Shown: piece after piece, positions 1 to 13,212 of the stretch
Layout: the number at the start of each line of letters is the position of its first letter
Position numbering within the stretch: the first letter of the stretch is position 1
From: Lycorma delicatula
Lineage: Eukaryota > Arthropoda > Insecta > Hemiptera > Fulgoridae
DNA length: 64,000 bases
Direction of reading: 5' to 3'
Assembly: GCF_047948215.1 (NCBI RefSeq)
Contig: NC_134457.1
Span: 84,358,898-84,422,897, forward strand
Translations under genes and position numbers: made by a program
The notes under the pieces: generated by a model
What the model was told of the DNA's origin: nothing
The model's database searches: none
Seen by the model: the letters and a program-made list of their open reading frames with translations, nothing else

Positions 1-1689
1 AAAGGTATATTATGATATGTGTATGGGTAGAAACTGAATATCGATTGGATATTTTCCGAGAAAAGAAGCCCAACCTGATTATATTACCAAACTATCTGAG
101 ATAGGGAATTTGACAAGTAAAACAACTGTTTTATTATATTCCGGAATTAGACTGCGGTAGGACTTTATAATCAGAAAATAAAAAATGTTTTTCTGAAATA
201 ATTTTAATTTTTACCAAATCGTAATTTTTTTAAATTATAGTTGAAACATTATTAGCTGTATAATCGTATTATTTTATTTACTGATCAGCCTAAAATAAAA
301 TTTGTATGTTGACTAGATTTTTCCGTCTATATTTTTTTATTCCAAGTAAAACTGCAACGAAGTCGTAATTTTATTTGTTTTCATTTTTACAGTTTTATTT
401 CTGGCCTAGTAATCTCACAGGATTTTATAGTATATGGTGTATGTAGAATATAGTTTATAAATTTTGTCTGGATGTGATAACCCAATTATGTTTAAAAGCA
501 TCAACCCTTTTAACTAAACTTTATTGACTCAAAACAGAACACCCGGTTTAGAACTCTGCCATCCAGCATATTAAATTGGTTTTTCCCCTTTTTCAGAATT
601 TTACAGAACTCATTCATATTTTACCAATAAAATACACAAAATCCAATTGTATACTAAATATTCAGTATATTTATTAAAAATGTTGTTTTTCCAGTCTTAT
701 TATTTACTATTGTATTATACAAATGTTAATAATTACAAATTATATTTTTTTAAATTATTACGGTAAGTTATTTTTATGTACTTTTTTAATACGTGTAAAC
801 GCTTCAACGCGTTTACATTGTAAACGCTTCAAACATATATCTTTTGATTCATTAAAAGTTTTCCACTTTTCGGTTTTTATTTATTATATGTATTACAAAA
901 TTATTTATTATAGAATATTTCTAGGTTAATCGAATTTTGTGTAAGATAATTATCAATTAAAAAGCCGTTCAGAAAAAGTTTAAGAAAATTATTATTCGGA
1001 TCAGTAAATCGATAATGAGAGGTACATTGATACTGAAAATAGATAGGAAATCACCACTCGTGAAATTTATTTTTATTGAGTAAAATATAAAATTTAAAAT
1101 GGGCTTACTCATATACAATAGTTTATAATCACGCTACAGTTTTACGGTTAAATAAATGCTACGATGATCGCCTTTTATTGATCAATAATTAATTATATAA
1201 GCTTGAAGATTGTCCGTTGGAATGTGGGGCTGAATATTAAAAAGCTAAGTCTATTAAGGTATCAAAGCAAGGTACTTTCGGATGAAAGATGTTTTTAAAA
1301 AATTATTTAATCTTAAAAATATGTAAGTAATAATAATAAGGATATTAACTTTCATATAGACTTAATATACTTAAACGCAACAATTATTTCCCAAGGAAAA
1401 AGTACTTTAATAACATTATTGGAGGAATTTTTTTAAAGTTCCTGAAAAAAAATTGACAACCTGTATTATCATCTTATATTACTTTCAGTTTGTTAATTTA
1501 AGCCGTTGTCAGTTAAAGTCGTACAGCTTTCAATTTTTTTAGAAAAAATTCCTTTTCGGACTTTTAACCTGTACTCCGTAATACGTAATTTTATTTGCTA
1601 TGTAATTTTCTTTTATCTAAAAGCAGCCAAAAATGTTCGATCCTCAGGATTTCTGTAATATTACTATCTCTTTATCCTGTTGGTAAAAA
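1..1689. other. AT-rich non-coding DNA
   Basis: No gene, tRNA or recognisable transposon was seen. Short open frames here (for example 723-929) are low-complexity, rich in Phe, Tyr, Ile and Asn, and have no motif, as expected by chance in AT-rich DNA. Confidence 0.6.
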
Positions 1690-2245
1690 ATAAAGATCCG
1701 AACCTCCGTCGGGTAGATCGTGCCTCCATGTCTATCCTCTGGTATTGATCGCCAAACTGCCTCTGGCAGAACTGCGGTCAAGTAATGCGTCGCATTATCT
1801 ATATCACCAGTACTTTTCAACCAAACAGACTCAATTAGCTTGTATTTAATCCAGCTCTGTTAGGAGCCCCAGTTGATCCTGTTATTCTGAAGGTTAGGCG
1901 GTTTGTTATTTTTTACCACTACCGTGCTAATGGTAAGAACGGCTGAATGATCAGACATCGAATTAAAGCTTTTCCTAACTTCAGTTTACATCGGCGAAAT
2001 ATCTGAGGTGACAAAAAGTCTAATAAGTATGAGACCTTCGTCAGATTCGACGACCAGTACGTGGATTCATCCCAGAGATGATATTCCGGCGAATTTTGGT
2101 AATGCAATTTCTTAAAGCTCTCCCCGTAGTAGTGAGTGATGAGCCTGGAGCTCCAGAGAGGGGCTCTAGGCTTTCCATATAGTGGGCGAGAAAGACAAAC
2201 TGAGCGATCCCTGACCGACTAGTATATATAAACTTCAGCATTATA
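1690..2245 (-). mobile_element. Non-LTR retrotransposon (LINE) fragment: endonuclease C-terminal region and linker
   Basis: The block is clearly richer in G+C than its surroundings. On the minus strand, around 1905-1980, one frame reads SFNSMSDHSAVLTIST. This matches the last catalytic motif (SDH) of the apurinic-type endonuclease (EEP fold) that non-LTR retrotransposons use to nick target DNA. Just after it comes a segment like RINWGS, as in the linker that follows this domain. Upstream (1990-2240) the frame is broken several times but keeps endonuclease-like pieces. Neither the reverse transcriptase nor a 3' end is present, so this is a truncated internal relic. The clade (Jockey, R1 or other) cannot be fixed by eye. 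Confidence 0.7.
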
Positions 2246-3602
2246 AGTGATTTTGATATTTTATTTTTTACGATATAATTAAATTGTCAACAACATGTCA
2301 TTTAACCAATATCATATTTAATCTAATTAGTTTTTAAGTTAACAGATAAACATTAGGATTATTTACTTTTTCTATATAAATTGTGTTTTTATTGATTAAT
2401 CTATATTTTTCTTAGGAAATTTATTTATTATTTTACCACTAAAATATGGTATTTTACGTCGTTATATGGCGAAAGAGTTGGAAGAATTTTTTTAAATTTT
2501 GAGCTGCCGGTGATAAGTTAGGTTGATTTTTAATCTGCCGGAATTTATTTTTATTTATAAAATATACATTATAATATTCTTAACGTTAATTGTTTGATCC
2601 TTAACACATCGAGTTTATTAAATAATTTTCTAAAATAGAGGTATTGTTTATCCCAAGCTGCTGTTAATAAATGTTTTATTTTTACAGTAAATATTTTGTT
2701 TAAACGAGTGTCTAAACCTCCTACCAAGCAGCAATCTCATTGTGGAATGAGATGAACATATGCAGAATATATTAATTTAATATATTATATATGTTTGAGG
2801 TTAATTTTGTAGGATTGTAATTTTAAATATTTAAATTTTGAGCAGATATAATCAGTTTTATCATTCCATTTTATATATTTGTGAAATAAAATCTCTAAAT
2901 ACTTTGTTGAATTTATTTTGTACTATATCAGTTTTTGACATCGTAAATTATGAATTTTATTATATTTCATGTAAAATGAAAACTAGTTTTTTAATATAGA
3001 TTGATTTAACATTTTTGCTGTAATATTGTTATTTATGAAATAATTTGAACAAATAAGGTGCCATTTTCTTTTTTATAAAACGCTTAACATTTTTTTTGTA
3101 ATAATATAATATATAAATAAAACAGCGTTTGCCAAGATAATAACAATTAAAAATTTTACAAGGCCGCCATTTTGAAATGGACTGAGAGATCCGATTCTCA
3201 TTTAGATGGTCGGAAATCGGAAAAATCTTCAGTAACCTTTTCTAAATTTTTATTCCTTTCTTCAACCCTTTCAAGGTCAAATTTTGAAAAATTTAGAACT
3301 CGGTTTTTAAATATTCACATGAACATTATACATACCAAAAATCTAGCTGAAATCTTCATTTTTTACATAGAAATTAAAAACATAATCGAGTTTCAAAAAA
3401 AAATTTCAAATTCCATATTAATCCTTTCTGGAGTTATTTACCTGTTACTTTATACTATATTTTATCTTTTATTTTTTTTAGGGTTTTTATATTTTTCATT
3501 ATTTTAAGGTATTTTTAAAAAGTTTATAGTATATTATACTTATATAATTTCTAGTTATTATTTTAGAATAATTTTCGTAATTCCGAAAAATCTAGAAAGT
3601 CA
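2246..3602. other. AT-rich non-coding DNA
   Basis: Nothing recognisable. A 111-codon open frame (3172-3507, plus) ends in a hydrophobic run, but it has no known motif, very AT-rich codons and no gene context. I do not call it a gene. Confidence 0.5.
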
Positions 3603-3783
3603 TTTTTAGATTTTTTTTTAACTTCCGGGACCACCGTTAGGTATTGCTTCATAGGATTAGATGAATGATTTATAGCGTGTGTGAAAATGTCATGCCTGAC
3701 CGGAATTCGAACCCTAGACCTCCAGATGAGATGAAAGGCCGAAATGCTACCACTCGGGCCACGGAGGCTGGACGTTTTTAGAT
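3603..3783 (-). mobile_element. tRNA-derived SINE, full length, with target-site duplication
   Basis: The minus-strand element starts with a tRNA-like head (GCCTCCGTGGC at its 5' end). Near 3706-3716 it has the B-box of the RNA polymerase III promoter (GGGTTCGAATTCC on the minus strand). It continues through a body containing the conserved stretch near 3680 and ends in GGTCCCGGAAGTT plus an A-rich tail, seen as T's from 3612. The 9-bp direct repeat TTTTTAGAT lies at 3603-3611 and 3775-3783 and is the likely target-site duplication. This is the best standard for the main SINE family in the window, which has further copies at 40163, 40359 and 43883. Confidence 0.85.
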
Positions 3784-4312
3784 ATTTGTATGAATATTAC
3801 CTCACCAATAATCAAGTTGATTTCTTTATTTGTTGCACAGAAATTAAAAAAAAATAGTAAAATTTAATGTTGCACCATTTTAACCCTTAAAAAATACCGT
3901 TTTAGAGTGCACTTACACCGTAAGGAGAACTGTATAAAAATTTTTATCTTCAGTAGTTTTTGCTGATCGATGATTTAAGAATCGACATGTTCTTTTATAT
4001 TATATAAGATAAAATAAAATTATACGTATTATGGCAGAAATATTGCATGATTTTTGCATTCATAGTGGTCAAATAATGATGATAATTATAATAATAATGT
4101 TTACAATTTTTATTTAAATATAAATAACATTTATTTAAAAATTTAAGATTATTATACTATTTCTATTTTAAAATTTTGTTGAACATAAAGGACAGCGCCG
4201 GAAAAATTTATTATAATGTACATATTTTTCTTTATTTTGCTTATTCAATCAAATTATTTTTTTTTATTACTTTTTTATTATGAAAGAGCGAGTATCAACA
4301 GTAATACTCATT
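3784..4312. other. AT-rich non-coding DNA
   Basis: No supported feature; very AT-rich simple sequence, including ATAATAAT-type runs near 4075-4110. Confidence 0.5.
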
Positions 4313-4412
4313 AACCGGGTGGAAATTGGTAGCGAATGAAAAGATGCCATGCCTAGCCGGGGTTCGAATCAGGGAACTCAGCATGAAATGCCTCAACCAC
4401 GGGGGTCGGCTG
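4313..4412 (-). mobile_element. Diverged tRNA-derived SINE fragment
   Basis: The plus strand shows GGGGTTCGAATC near 4360 and CATGCCTAGCCG just before it. These are the reverse-strand B-box region and the 'CAGGCATG' junction of the SINEs elsewhere in the window. GGTAGCGAATGAAAA (4330-4344) matches the body of the 18583 copy. The head is shortened and the A-rich end is missing. Confidence 0.65.
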
Positions 4413-6299
4413 ATTTTAATTTTTATTTCAATTTATACTTTAAAATCATATTATACGTTGTAAAATCAGTCGTTTTAAATTCTACTGTGTACTGTTACAA
4501 TAAATAAATTCAGCAAAAGAATTAAATAAGAAAAAATATATTTTTTATTAAAATTTTTATTGAAGAATTTTATATTATATTATAATATACATTAGTATAA
4601 CCTTTATATTATATTTATATTAATGGTAAACTTTTTCATACTGAAGTAAAAAGAAGATCTGATATTTCAGTCGACAGTTATCATTATCCCAAATATTTTA
4701 TTCATGAAATGTTTCGTAAATATCTAAGTACATTTACAAAGAGCCAATTACAGTGGTTCTTTTATTCTAAACATATATTTTAATTCCGTTTATAAAATAG
4801 AAAGTTTTATATAAGGTTTGCTGAACAGTTATTGAAATAAATATGAAAAACAAAAAACATTCTAAAACAGTTAAAAAAAATACATTATTTAATGACTAGA
4901 AGGTGAATCTTATGCTCACATATAATATATAGGAACCAAAAGTAACTTTTTAGCAGTTCAACATAGAAAAATGAAATTTAAAAATGCTCGTATCTCTAAA
5001 CAACCTATCTTTCGATGTAAGATCACACACTTTATTATGTATTATCACATAGAAAGCCCCATGGGAGGGTTTATCATAAATCAGTTGAAAAAGCATTGAA
5101 AACAAACAGGTTTCATGTAAGAGACTTCATGCTAAGATAACCTTAACCAAAATGGCGACCAGTTAATGTCTATAAAAGCTAATTGTAAAAGTAGCCCACA
5201 GTACACCCAGAGTGCTGGTTTCTTATGAAAATTACACCATTTTGATGTAAGAGGACTCGGTAAATGTTTTTAATATTTCATTAGAGTAGTTATTCAGGAA
5301 TTACTGAAGATTTAATATGTAGATATATTAAATTAAATACTTAAAAAATAAAAGTAAATGTTATTACTATTAAAGTATATATTATTATATTAAATATTAT
5401 TCAGAATAATAAAATAATAATTAATACAAAAATATTACATACCAAACGCTGCAAAAGTACTTTTTATAAAATAAGTACTTGTTTATAAAATATTATTGTA
5501 AAACAATAACTGTAGACAATAAATAAAGTGTCTTTCATTACGACATGATTCGAAAGCATAAGATAATTTAACAACAGTCTAAACTTGATGACTAAATTAG
5601 GTTCAGGCTTATGAGCAGCCTGAAGCTAATATCAAATATCAATATCAATATCCAACCAATATTAAAGCCAAATACAGTCCTTACAAAGGATTGAATAAAA
5701 CAAGAATCTTTTCAGTTAATGCTTATTTCATGTTACTGTAAGAGTTATACTTTTAATAGAATTAATTTTATTTTAATAGATTTTTATGGTTCTAAAATGC
5801 TGTTTTAGATATTGACTTCATTTTGTGTTATTCAACAACTTTTATTTTTTTTATTTTTTACATCAGTGTTAATAAAGTAGTTTCCCATTTGATTATTGTT
5901 TCTTGTTATAAATTTATTTTTAAAACTTTTCGCGTCTAATGAACTAATTTTATAACTAGTTTATAGATAATGTTAAAGTAAAACCGATTTCTCTGGATTT
6001 CATTTTTTGTTATTAATGGGCCAAATGCTCCTTTATTCTATTTTCAATCTTTGTTTTGCTTTCCCGTTTATTAATACCATTGCTAGCATTTTATTCTCTT
6101 TAAAAATTAGAAAATTTATATTTTGTAGCTCTGCTATTTTGAAGAATTTTTTAGGATTTTTTTTTTTGTATTACTAGTAATTTCTATTTTATAGACATAG
6201 ATAAAAATGATATATACATTTTAATGTTTGTAGTATTATAGTTTATTAATTGCAAATAATTAAATATTTTACAATCAATAAAATCTATTTACGATCTTT
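4413..6299. other. AT-rich non-coding DNA
   Basis: No gene seen. A segment at about 4900-5260 is less AT-rich and contains the phrase AAAATGGCGACC. It may be an old dispersed repeat, but no second copy was found in the window. A short run of ATATCA-like units sits at 5628-5652. Confidence 0.45.
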
Positions 6300-7700
6300 T
6301 CTATACAATCGGATCGTTAAAAAAATATACCTCTAACTTGGAGTAGATAACTTTAGAAATCATTGTTACTATTAATTGACAAAATATAACATAAATAAAA
6401 TTATGTAATGTAAAATTTTAAAAAAACTGAAATAGAAGATAATTTGGGAAATAAAATAAAATTTTCAATCTTAATATTAATTGATTGTAGTGATGATATT
6501 TACTGAATTAACACGGAGATTGGAATAAAAATATGGATGATTTGTTTAAAAAATGCTCGTTTTAAAGAATGTGCATTTGATATATGCTATTTTTCCAGAT
6601 TTAACTGTTAGAAGGATTTTCGGATTTGACCGTTTCATATGAATTTTGACTTGAAAAACTGAATAAAATACATTTCAAAACTGTATTTCTAATTATTTTT
6701 TAGAAAATTATTGTAAAAAAGATTAATTAAAAAAAAAAAAAAAATGGTTTGCCCGCCATTATGAAATATATGATGTGTTTATATGGTAGTTTCTTTTTAT
6801 TTATTAGAGAAGATCGGTGTAAATATATGTAACGAATATTAAGCTGGTTTCTTAATCAGAATTTCGGAAATAAATTTCTATTTAAAAACCATAAAATGAG
6901 GTACAGAAGGAAAACAAAGAGGAAATCGTTATTTTTTCTTAAAACCTTTTATGTTAACTTTAATAAGTGGAATCCGAAAACAAATTGCTATTTAACTATT
7001 CTGTTTTATCCTACATGTATTTGGGCTTTCAAATGTTATCATTTGAAAGGGTGGCACATTATAAACAAGAATCTCCTAATCCTGATCATTTTTTTCTAAA
7101 ATATTGAATAAAAATTTAAAATCCGGTAATAATAGAAACTTCTATAATAATGTCATTTGGAAATTGTCGTTCAAAAATCCGTAACGAGGTTAAACCAAGA
7201 TAAGTAAAATCATATTTTCAATGTTTCCTATTCTAACGAAATGTTCAACCTAAAAAATAAAAATAAATCTTTTTTAATCTGATAACTTCAATTAAAAAAT
7301 TATGGAATTTAAAGTACACCACCAATTAATAAAAAAATGATCGTTAAAAAATAAATCAATAATTTGAGATAGATAACTTTATCTCAAATTTACAGTAAAT
7401 AGATTTTACAAAAGTAGCATAAATAAAGTACCATAATGTAAAACTAAAATAAATTGAAATAAAAGAACAATAATTTGGGAAGTTAAACATTGTTTAAATT
7501 TTAATATAATTTGATTCATGTCTATGAACGTTACTGACTTAACACGCAAGTTATAATCAAAATTATACTTTATTTATTAAAAAAAATTTAACATTCTGTT
7601 AAAAAAAATATAAATTAAAAATTTAAATGGCATCTGATGATTTAAAAAGATAGCTTAATTCTATTTAAAAGGATTTTTATATAACACCATAATATCAGTT
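6300..7700. repeat. Pair of diverged direct repeats about 1.03 kb apart
   Basis: The stretch 6300-6520 is similar to 7335-7570 in the same orientation. Shared landmarks in order are GATCGTTAAAAAA, TAGATAACTTTA, CATAAATAAA, TAATGTAAAA, AATTTGGGAA, and ACTGAATTAACACG versus ACTGACTTAACACG. Similarity may continue past both copies. Neither copy has coding potential. This could be a tandem segmental duplication or two copies of an unknown AT-rich element. Confidence 0.6.
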
Positions 7701-9959
7701 TCTTATCTAGAATAATTTATGCGTTGAAAATGAGTATGTAGTTACTGAAGTAGAAAGGCCAGGACACATGCCTGATTAATCTAGTTGCGTGTATTTCAGT
7801 GATTTATTTAACCACCATATATTTTTTTGTTTTTGCTTTTTTTGTTTTCTTTATTCTAACTGATAACTTCATTTTATTTTAAAGTAACCACCATTTAAAA
7901 AAAAAATGCCTTTCAAGTTACGTACAAATAAATTATATCTAAAATAATTCCACTATCAATTGTAATCAGTTACTTAAAAATTATACTATGGATTGATTAA
8001 GTAATCATAATTTTTTGAGGAACGGATATTTCTCTTTTTGGACCTCCGTTAATTGCCAAGCCACTAAACATTGTATAAAAGTTGGATTTACGTCAGTACA
8101 AACCGATTGCGACATTAACCTTCAGAGTTACATAATTTCGTACGGGATTAACATCAATAATTTTATTAGGAACATTGTCATTATCATGAGACAAAATAAT
8201 ATATTAAAATATATATCAATGATCTATTAAATGTCCTGTGCGTGTAATGTTATTTTACCGGAATGAATGAGACACGTAGCTTATATAAATTCCCCATAAA
8301 ATATGCTTTTTTAGTTAACAGGGTTCTGCACTATGAATATTTTCGTATTCCTGCGACCGTAGCGGTAAAATTCTAAATTACAGTGGGTACCGAATACAGT
8401 AGCACCGTACAATTATATTCGTCTACCACAAAAATCAATCGCGTTCTACACGACTAAGTAGTATTAGGCACACTTACTACTAAAAAAACCGGTTAGAAAT
8501 TTGTTGTTCAACGTTGCTAGCGTTTATGCGATCCCAAATTACGAGCCTAAAGAACATTATAAAACACTGTAATTTTCAAATATTCATTTTAAAAAGTCCG
8601 TAATATTAGATTTGTTTTTCATTATTTTTCATTTTCATTAGTTTTATGTTATGTACAACGTAAATTAGACTCAAACTTTACTAAGTTTGATAATAAGTAT
8701 CTCATTTTGAAGTTAAAAAACAATAAAAAGTAAATTGAGTAAGCAAATCCTTTCTTTATAAAACCGTTTTTATTTCGTTAATTTCTGTTAAATGATTATA
8801 CAGATATTTGGTACCATCCGAAACATGTTTTCTGCTTCTGAATGCATAGATATAGAACCTAATTAATTTTTTTTTTTTCAATTTGAGACCAGAACATTAC
8901 TTTTCTAATTTTATGGCTAATATCTGTAATAGTCACGATAATGATTACAACACATGTAAGTTTTGTGATCTACAGCTTCTTGAACAGCCTTAACTGTTGA
9001 TAAGGAATACGCAGATTAATAATATTAAAAAATATTAGATCTGCAATATTTCTTTGGATGTCGAGTAAAATAGGACTTATCGACCGACTAACGAAAATCT
9101 TTTTACGACAGATTATTCATCACATTTGAAAATTTACATCCCTAAAAAGATATACATTTTTGTTACTCTATTCCAATATTATTTTATACATAAACTCTAC
9201 CCTAATTCTGTAAAGGCGAGTGATATTCAAGATGCATCCTGGACAACGACTTAATGACATGAAAAGCGATTTACTATCGGCAAAACATCTGCTAATCTAC
9301 AATACTATTTCTAATACCTTCTTTTATCTTTTTTTTTTTTTTTAAGTGTTGTTAATAATGTATTACAGTATTAAGTTTCTGATTAACTATAATCAAACAA
9401 TTTTAAATCAATTCATTACAATCTTCTTAGAAATAAATAATTATTTGATTCCAGCATTTCAAGCCCACTAAAATTCAGCTGATATCTACGCCTGCAAATA
9501 AAATTTTCATTTGTTTTTCATTGTGTTTCCTTTTTATGAATAGCACAACTCATAGAGGGAGTAACTACAATTTTTTAGAGTATTCCTTTAGTGGTTAACA
9601 TGTGTTACATCATAAAAAGACGAAACGGATGTTAGTGTAGAGAAAGTTAACTTGTACATGATATATTATTATTATTAAATACAAATTAGACGCCATAAAC
9701 GTAAAGAATGTAGGTAACCTAACACAATCAAAATCACTTCCAAAAATTGTGGATCACTTTTTAAAAACAGCAATTATCCGACTTACTACAGATTACACAC
9801 TACTTCTACTACACAGACTACTTACTACAGGATTACTACGGAGAAGAATGAAGAATGAATTGGTTTTCCATTATCTTCCTTCACTGATCCAAATAGACTA
9901 CCATATTAGCATGCAAACATCTTGAAACCCAGATGATCCACCCAGCAATTTTAATACTT
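7701..9959. other. AT-rich non-coding DNA
   Basis: No supported gene. An open frame at 8015-8230 has no motif. A segment at 8230-8530 has more mixed composition but no splice-bounded coding signal that I could defend. Confidence 0.5.
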
Positions 9960-10085
9960 TCACATTGTTCACCTACGGGAATGGCTTTATGATGAACATC
10001 ATTACTCTCGAAGAAAGCAACCGGTAAATGAAAAAGAAACCATTTACTTCAGGTGCTTTATATGCTTCAAAGTCGTAATAAAGAG
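9960..10085 (+). repeat. Dispersed repeat fragment (related to 60380-60480)
   Basis: GGAATGGCTTTATGATGAAC followed by ATCATTACTCTCGAAGAAAG resembles the segment at 60380-60425 (GGAATGATGTATAATGAACA, then a CTCTAAGAGAAAGCAA run). Both then read through a stretch like TGCTTTATATGCTTC / TGCTACTTTAATTGC. No coding capacity is seen and the element type is unknown. Confidence 0.5.
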
Positions 10086-10489
10086 TTAGAAGGTAATATA
10101 TTAAAATGAATTATTTTGCCCCTTTCGGTGGGAAAGGAGTACATCTTTTCTTTCAGATAGAAGGATTTTAATCATTAACTTATTACATTAATTTATATGA
10201 AATTTTAAATTATATTTTTGATTATTTATTTATTTTACGGGATTTTTTCTAGATCGGTTTATGTTGTTCCTTAAAACACTATTCCATGGCAATTAATGAT
10301 TTCTAAAGATCATAAAAATTTTTCTCAAAAAAAATATTTTTTTACCATGATACCTAAGTAGTTTAGACCATATTAATAATTTTTTTCTGTTTGAAATTCA
10401 CAAATGTATTCCTATAAATATGTAAAATTTGTAGAAGTTTTAATTTTTTTCTGAGTATTTTACTTTCTTCTCCTGAAAGAAGTCTACAA

Positions 10490-10491
<2 letters not shown>

Positions 10492-10528
<37 letters not shown>

Positions 10529-10995
10529 TGAAACAAAGTTCCCTGACCGATTCACTCATCAACGCGTAGCTTAAACCTCTTTACCTAGGTAGGTGAATTT
10601 TGCAGGGTACATTTTTTTTATAACTAAGGCATCCACTGAGGCAGGATTTTGGAAAACTCCATTTTTAAGGATCAGAAAAGAGGAGCAAATTTGCTTATGA
10701 ACATCCTACATCTCAGGATCCGAAGGTGTCACGATCATGAAAAATATTATTTATTTATTATTTTTTTTAAATAAATTAAGACGTGTTTCATCATTTTATC
10801 AAATTCCAAATTGGGAAGTTGCAAACGTAAGGAAAAATGTTTCATGGAAATTATAAATCTCAGGAACCAAACGTGTAAGTCATGAAAATTAATATTTAAA
10901 AACTCCTTTAAAAAAAAATTATAATTTGGAATCATTTTGAATTGGAAATAGTCGTTTATACTTCCTATTATCCCCCTCTTTGTAAATCCTAATGC
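10492..10995. repeat. TA microsatellite followed by dispersed repeat with internal sub-repeats
   Basis: A (TA)n run (about 10494-10525) leads into a more GC-balanced block beginning GAATGAAACAAAGTTCCCTG. Inside it, CATCTCAGGATCCGAAGGTG (about 10710) followed by ATCATGAAAAATATT is echoed about 140 bp later by AATCTCAGGAACCAAACGTG (about 10856) followed by GTCATGAAAATTAATATT. This points to an internal tandem structure. The start resembles sequences that recur in insect genomes next to TA repeats; that resemblance is from memory only. The minus-strand open frame 10747-10998 lies within the repeat and is not a gene. Confidence 0.55.
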
Positions 10996-12580
10996 CACTC
11001 TTATTATTGGTTTTTTTTAAGCTGACCATCCTCTAACTCTATGCCATCTTCTTCATTCTCTCCCATTCCCTATTTCGTCATTTTTCTTCGGCCAACATTT
11101 ATTCACAAGTTCGAATAGATTAAATTTACAATCTATAAAAAAATCGGTTTTCCTTAATATTACCTTATATCCTTATCCGTAGTGTAAACCCCTTTTGTCT
11201 TGTCATTTTTGTAATCATATGACACAAGAACTTTAGTATGTTTTAAGTAGACCCTATTTTTAAGCACTTACATTTTTTTTAAATATTAGATACAAAAGGA
11301 ATTATAACAACCTATCTAACAACCTGTCTACTATTAGCAGATGGCCCGCACTTTTATAAAATTAAGATCAGAATAAAAACCCAGTTGGTATTACAGTATC
11401 ATACAATCAAGTACTTTTTACTTCAAATCCACAAAGCTTTCTCCCTTTTCTTCCTCTATCCCGTAAAATACTAAATTATTAGCTTTATACATCTCATCCA
11501 GTAATTCTGTTGTTTCGAGAATTTTCCCGAAGGTTAGAGTTTTTCTTTCTTAAATTCTACATATTTCTATTTTGTTCTTCGAAATGATTGCAAGATTTAG
11601 ATTTCTGATCTCTCCTTTAATAATTTCTTTTATGTCAAATTTAATTTCACTCTTAACTTTTCAAAAAACCTTAATATCTTATTTAAGTCAGTAAATTCTT
11701 TTACTTTATCCAAGTTTGTACCACTAGTACTTTCAATTCCCGAGTTTGTACTAATAATACTTTTAATATCCAAAGAGTTTATTCAAATAAAAGTAATGAA
11801 TTCTTAAAATTGTTTGCAGAGATGTAGTGCAGAATAATAATTTTTATCTTACTTTTTAATAAATAAAATGCTAAAACTGATAAAAATAAATACTGTAATA
11901 TAAATGCGATAAGAGATAAACTTATGTATTCAACATTCAATTGAAGCTTAAACATAATTACAACTTAACCTGTTCACAATATTAACTTATAACACGCAAT
12001 ACTCGTAATCAATCTAAACAACTGACTTTTAAGGTAAAATTACAAAAATATATTTAGAAAATATAATTCAACATGAAAAAATTTAAATCAGCATTATGTG
12101 ATTATATACAACTGCATAAAACGTACTAAATTTAAATTCCCAAATTATTAGTTAAATTCAATAATTTCGTAAATTAATAGCAGCCCCCCACATTAAATTC
12201 AACTACTGCACCAAGTTTGAACCGCTAGTGTGAGTTTAGTATGCGAGGTAGAAGCACATCTAGTAACTTTGGCTTGCTCTGAGAAAAATTATGTTCATTT
12301 TAATTGTAAGCAGTCCTTATGGTAATTATAATGAAGGTGTTGTTTGTATAGGAGTAAATAATTAATTATAGTTCGTAAAGACAAGACATACTGATATGTA
12401 ACAGTATATTAGATTCAATAAAAACCATTGGAAAGCCACTTCACTGAAGTGGTCCTCACTTATTTAGAGAGCCTGCGTTGTAATAAATTTTTTCTTAATT
12501 TTTTGCAATGATTATAAAAATGTTTAAAGCGATTCGGGTCTCGTTTGAGTCGTCTAACACTTAAATTTAAATTTAATTCA
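10996..12580. other. AT-rich non-coding DNA
   Basis: No gene or known element recognised. Local pyrimidine-rich stretches (about 11030-11100 and 11440-11600) could be diverged antisense LINE sequence, but no protein motif could be read. Confidence 0.45.
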
Positions 12581-12620
12581 CAACCGAATTCACATCGCCA
12601 TGGCGATGGGAATTCGGTTG
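12581..12620. repeat. 40-bp near-perfect palindrome
   Basis: CAACCGAATTCACATCGCCA is followed directly by TGGCGATGGGAATTCGGTTG. Every pair is complementary except 12592/12609. There is no spacer; the centre is CCATGG at 12598-12603. A third partial copy of the arm, GAATTCGGTAAC, follows at about 12629. The palindrome is GC-richer than its surroundings. Confidence 0.9.
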
Positions 12621-12959
12621 TTTTACAGAATTCGGTAACAATAACGATAACTGTTTGTGAAAATAATAATCTTAAAATATTTCCATTAACTTAATTTCCT
12701 AATTTTTAATTATCATTATGTAATTTATGTAGAATACAAATACTCTTGCTATACTCTTGAATACTCTTGCTTCAGTTTCCGTGCTATAACATATAAAAGC
12801 GGAATAAAAATTAGCTATACAAATATAAAATCTCTACTGTTTTCTACTTTACATGAAATAATGTATTCTTTTCTAACAGACGGTCGAGGCAGCCACTAGT
12901 TTTAATTGAATTTCTTTTTTTTCATAGTTTTTTGACACGATTAAATATCAATAATCTAT

Positions 12960-13212
12960 CCTGTCAGAACAATGAATTGTATAAATGGGTAAATTTGTTT
13001 GAACGTTTACTACTGACCTGAAGGAGAGAAAACACAATATCAAGTAACTCCTTTATATTCCATTTTATCCTGGCTGGTATCTGTAATACCTGCAGATTTG
13101 TGATAATGAAAAAATTAATTTTTTTGTAGCGTGTGAAGAAGTATTTTGCCTGACCAGGCTTGAACTCAGAATGAAAGGCAAAATGCTACCATTCTGCCAC
13201 ATAAATGGGCAG
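12960..13212 (-). mobile_element. tRNA-like SINE head with distinct 3' tail, joined to a LINE 3' end
   Basis: On the minus strand a shortened tRNA-like head (about 13205-13145, with GAGTTCAAGCCTGGTCAGGC around the B-box) runs into the SINE body (CACACGCTAC-like) and then a tail. The tail is shared with 38600-38770: GTAACTCCTTTATAT at 13044-13058 and GTTACTCCTTTATAT at the second locus. It differs from the standard SINE tail ending GGTGGTCCCGGAGGTT. On its upstream side (minus orientation) lies LINE 3' sequence, the same order as at 38600-39735. Confidence 0.65.

Noticed and set aside
3172..3507. 111-codon plus-strand open frame with hydrophobic C-terminus
   Set aside because: No motif, extreme AT-codon bias, no splice or promoter context, sits in AT-rich DNA where such frames arise by chance.
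10494..10525. CRISPR-like or regulatory repeat array
   Set aside because: Simple (TA)n microsatellite; no repeat-spacer structure anywhere in the window.
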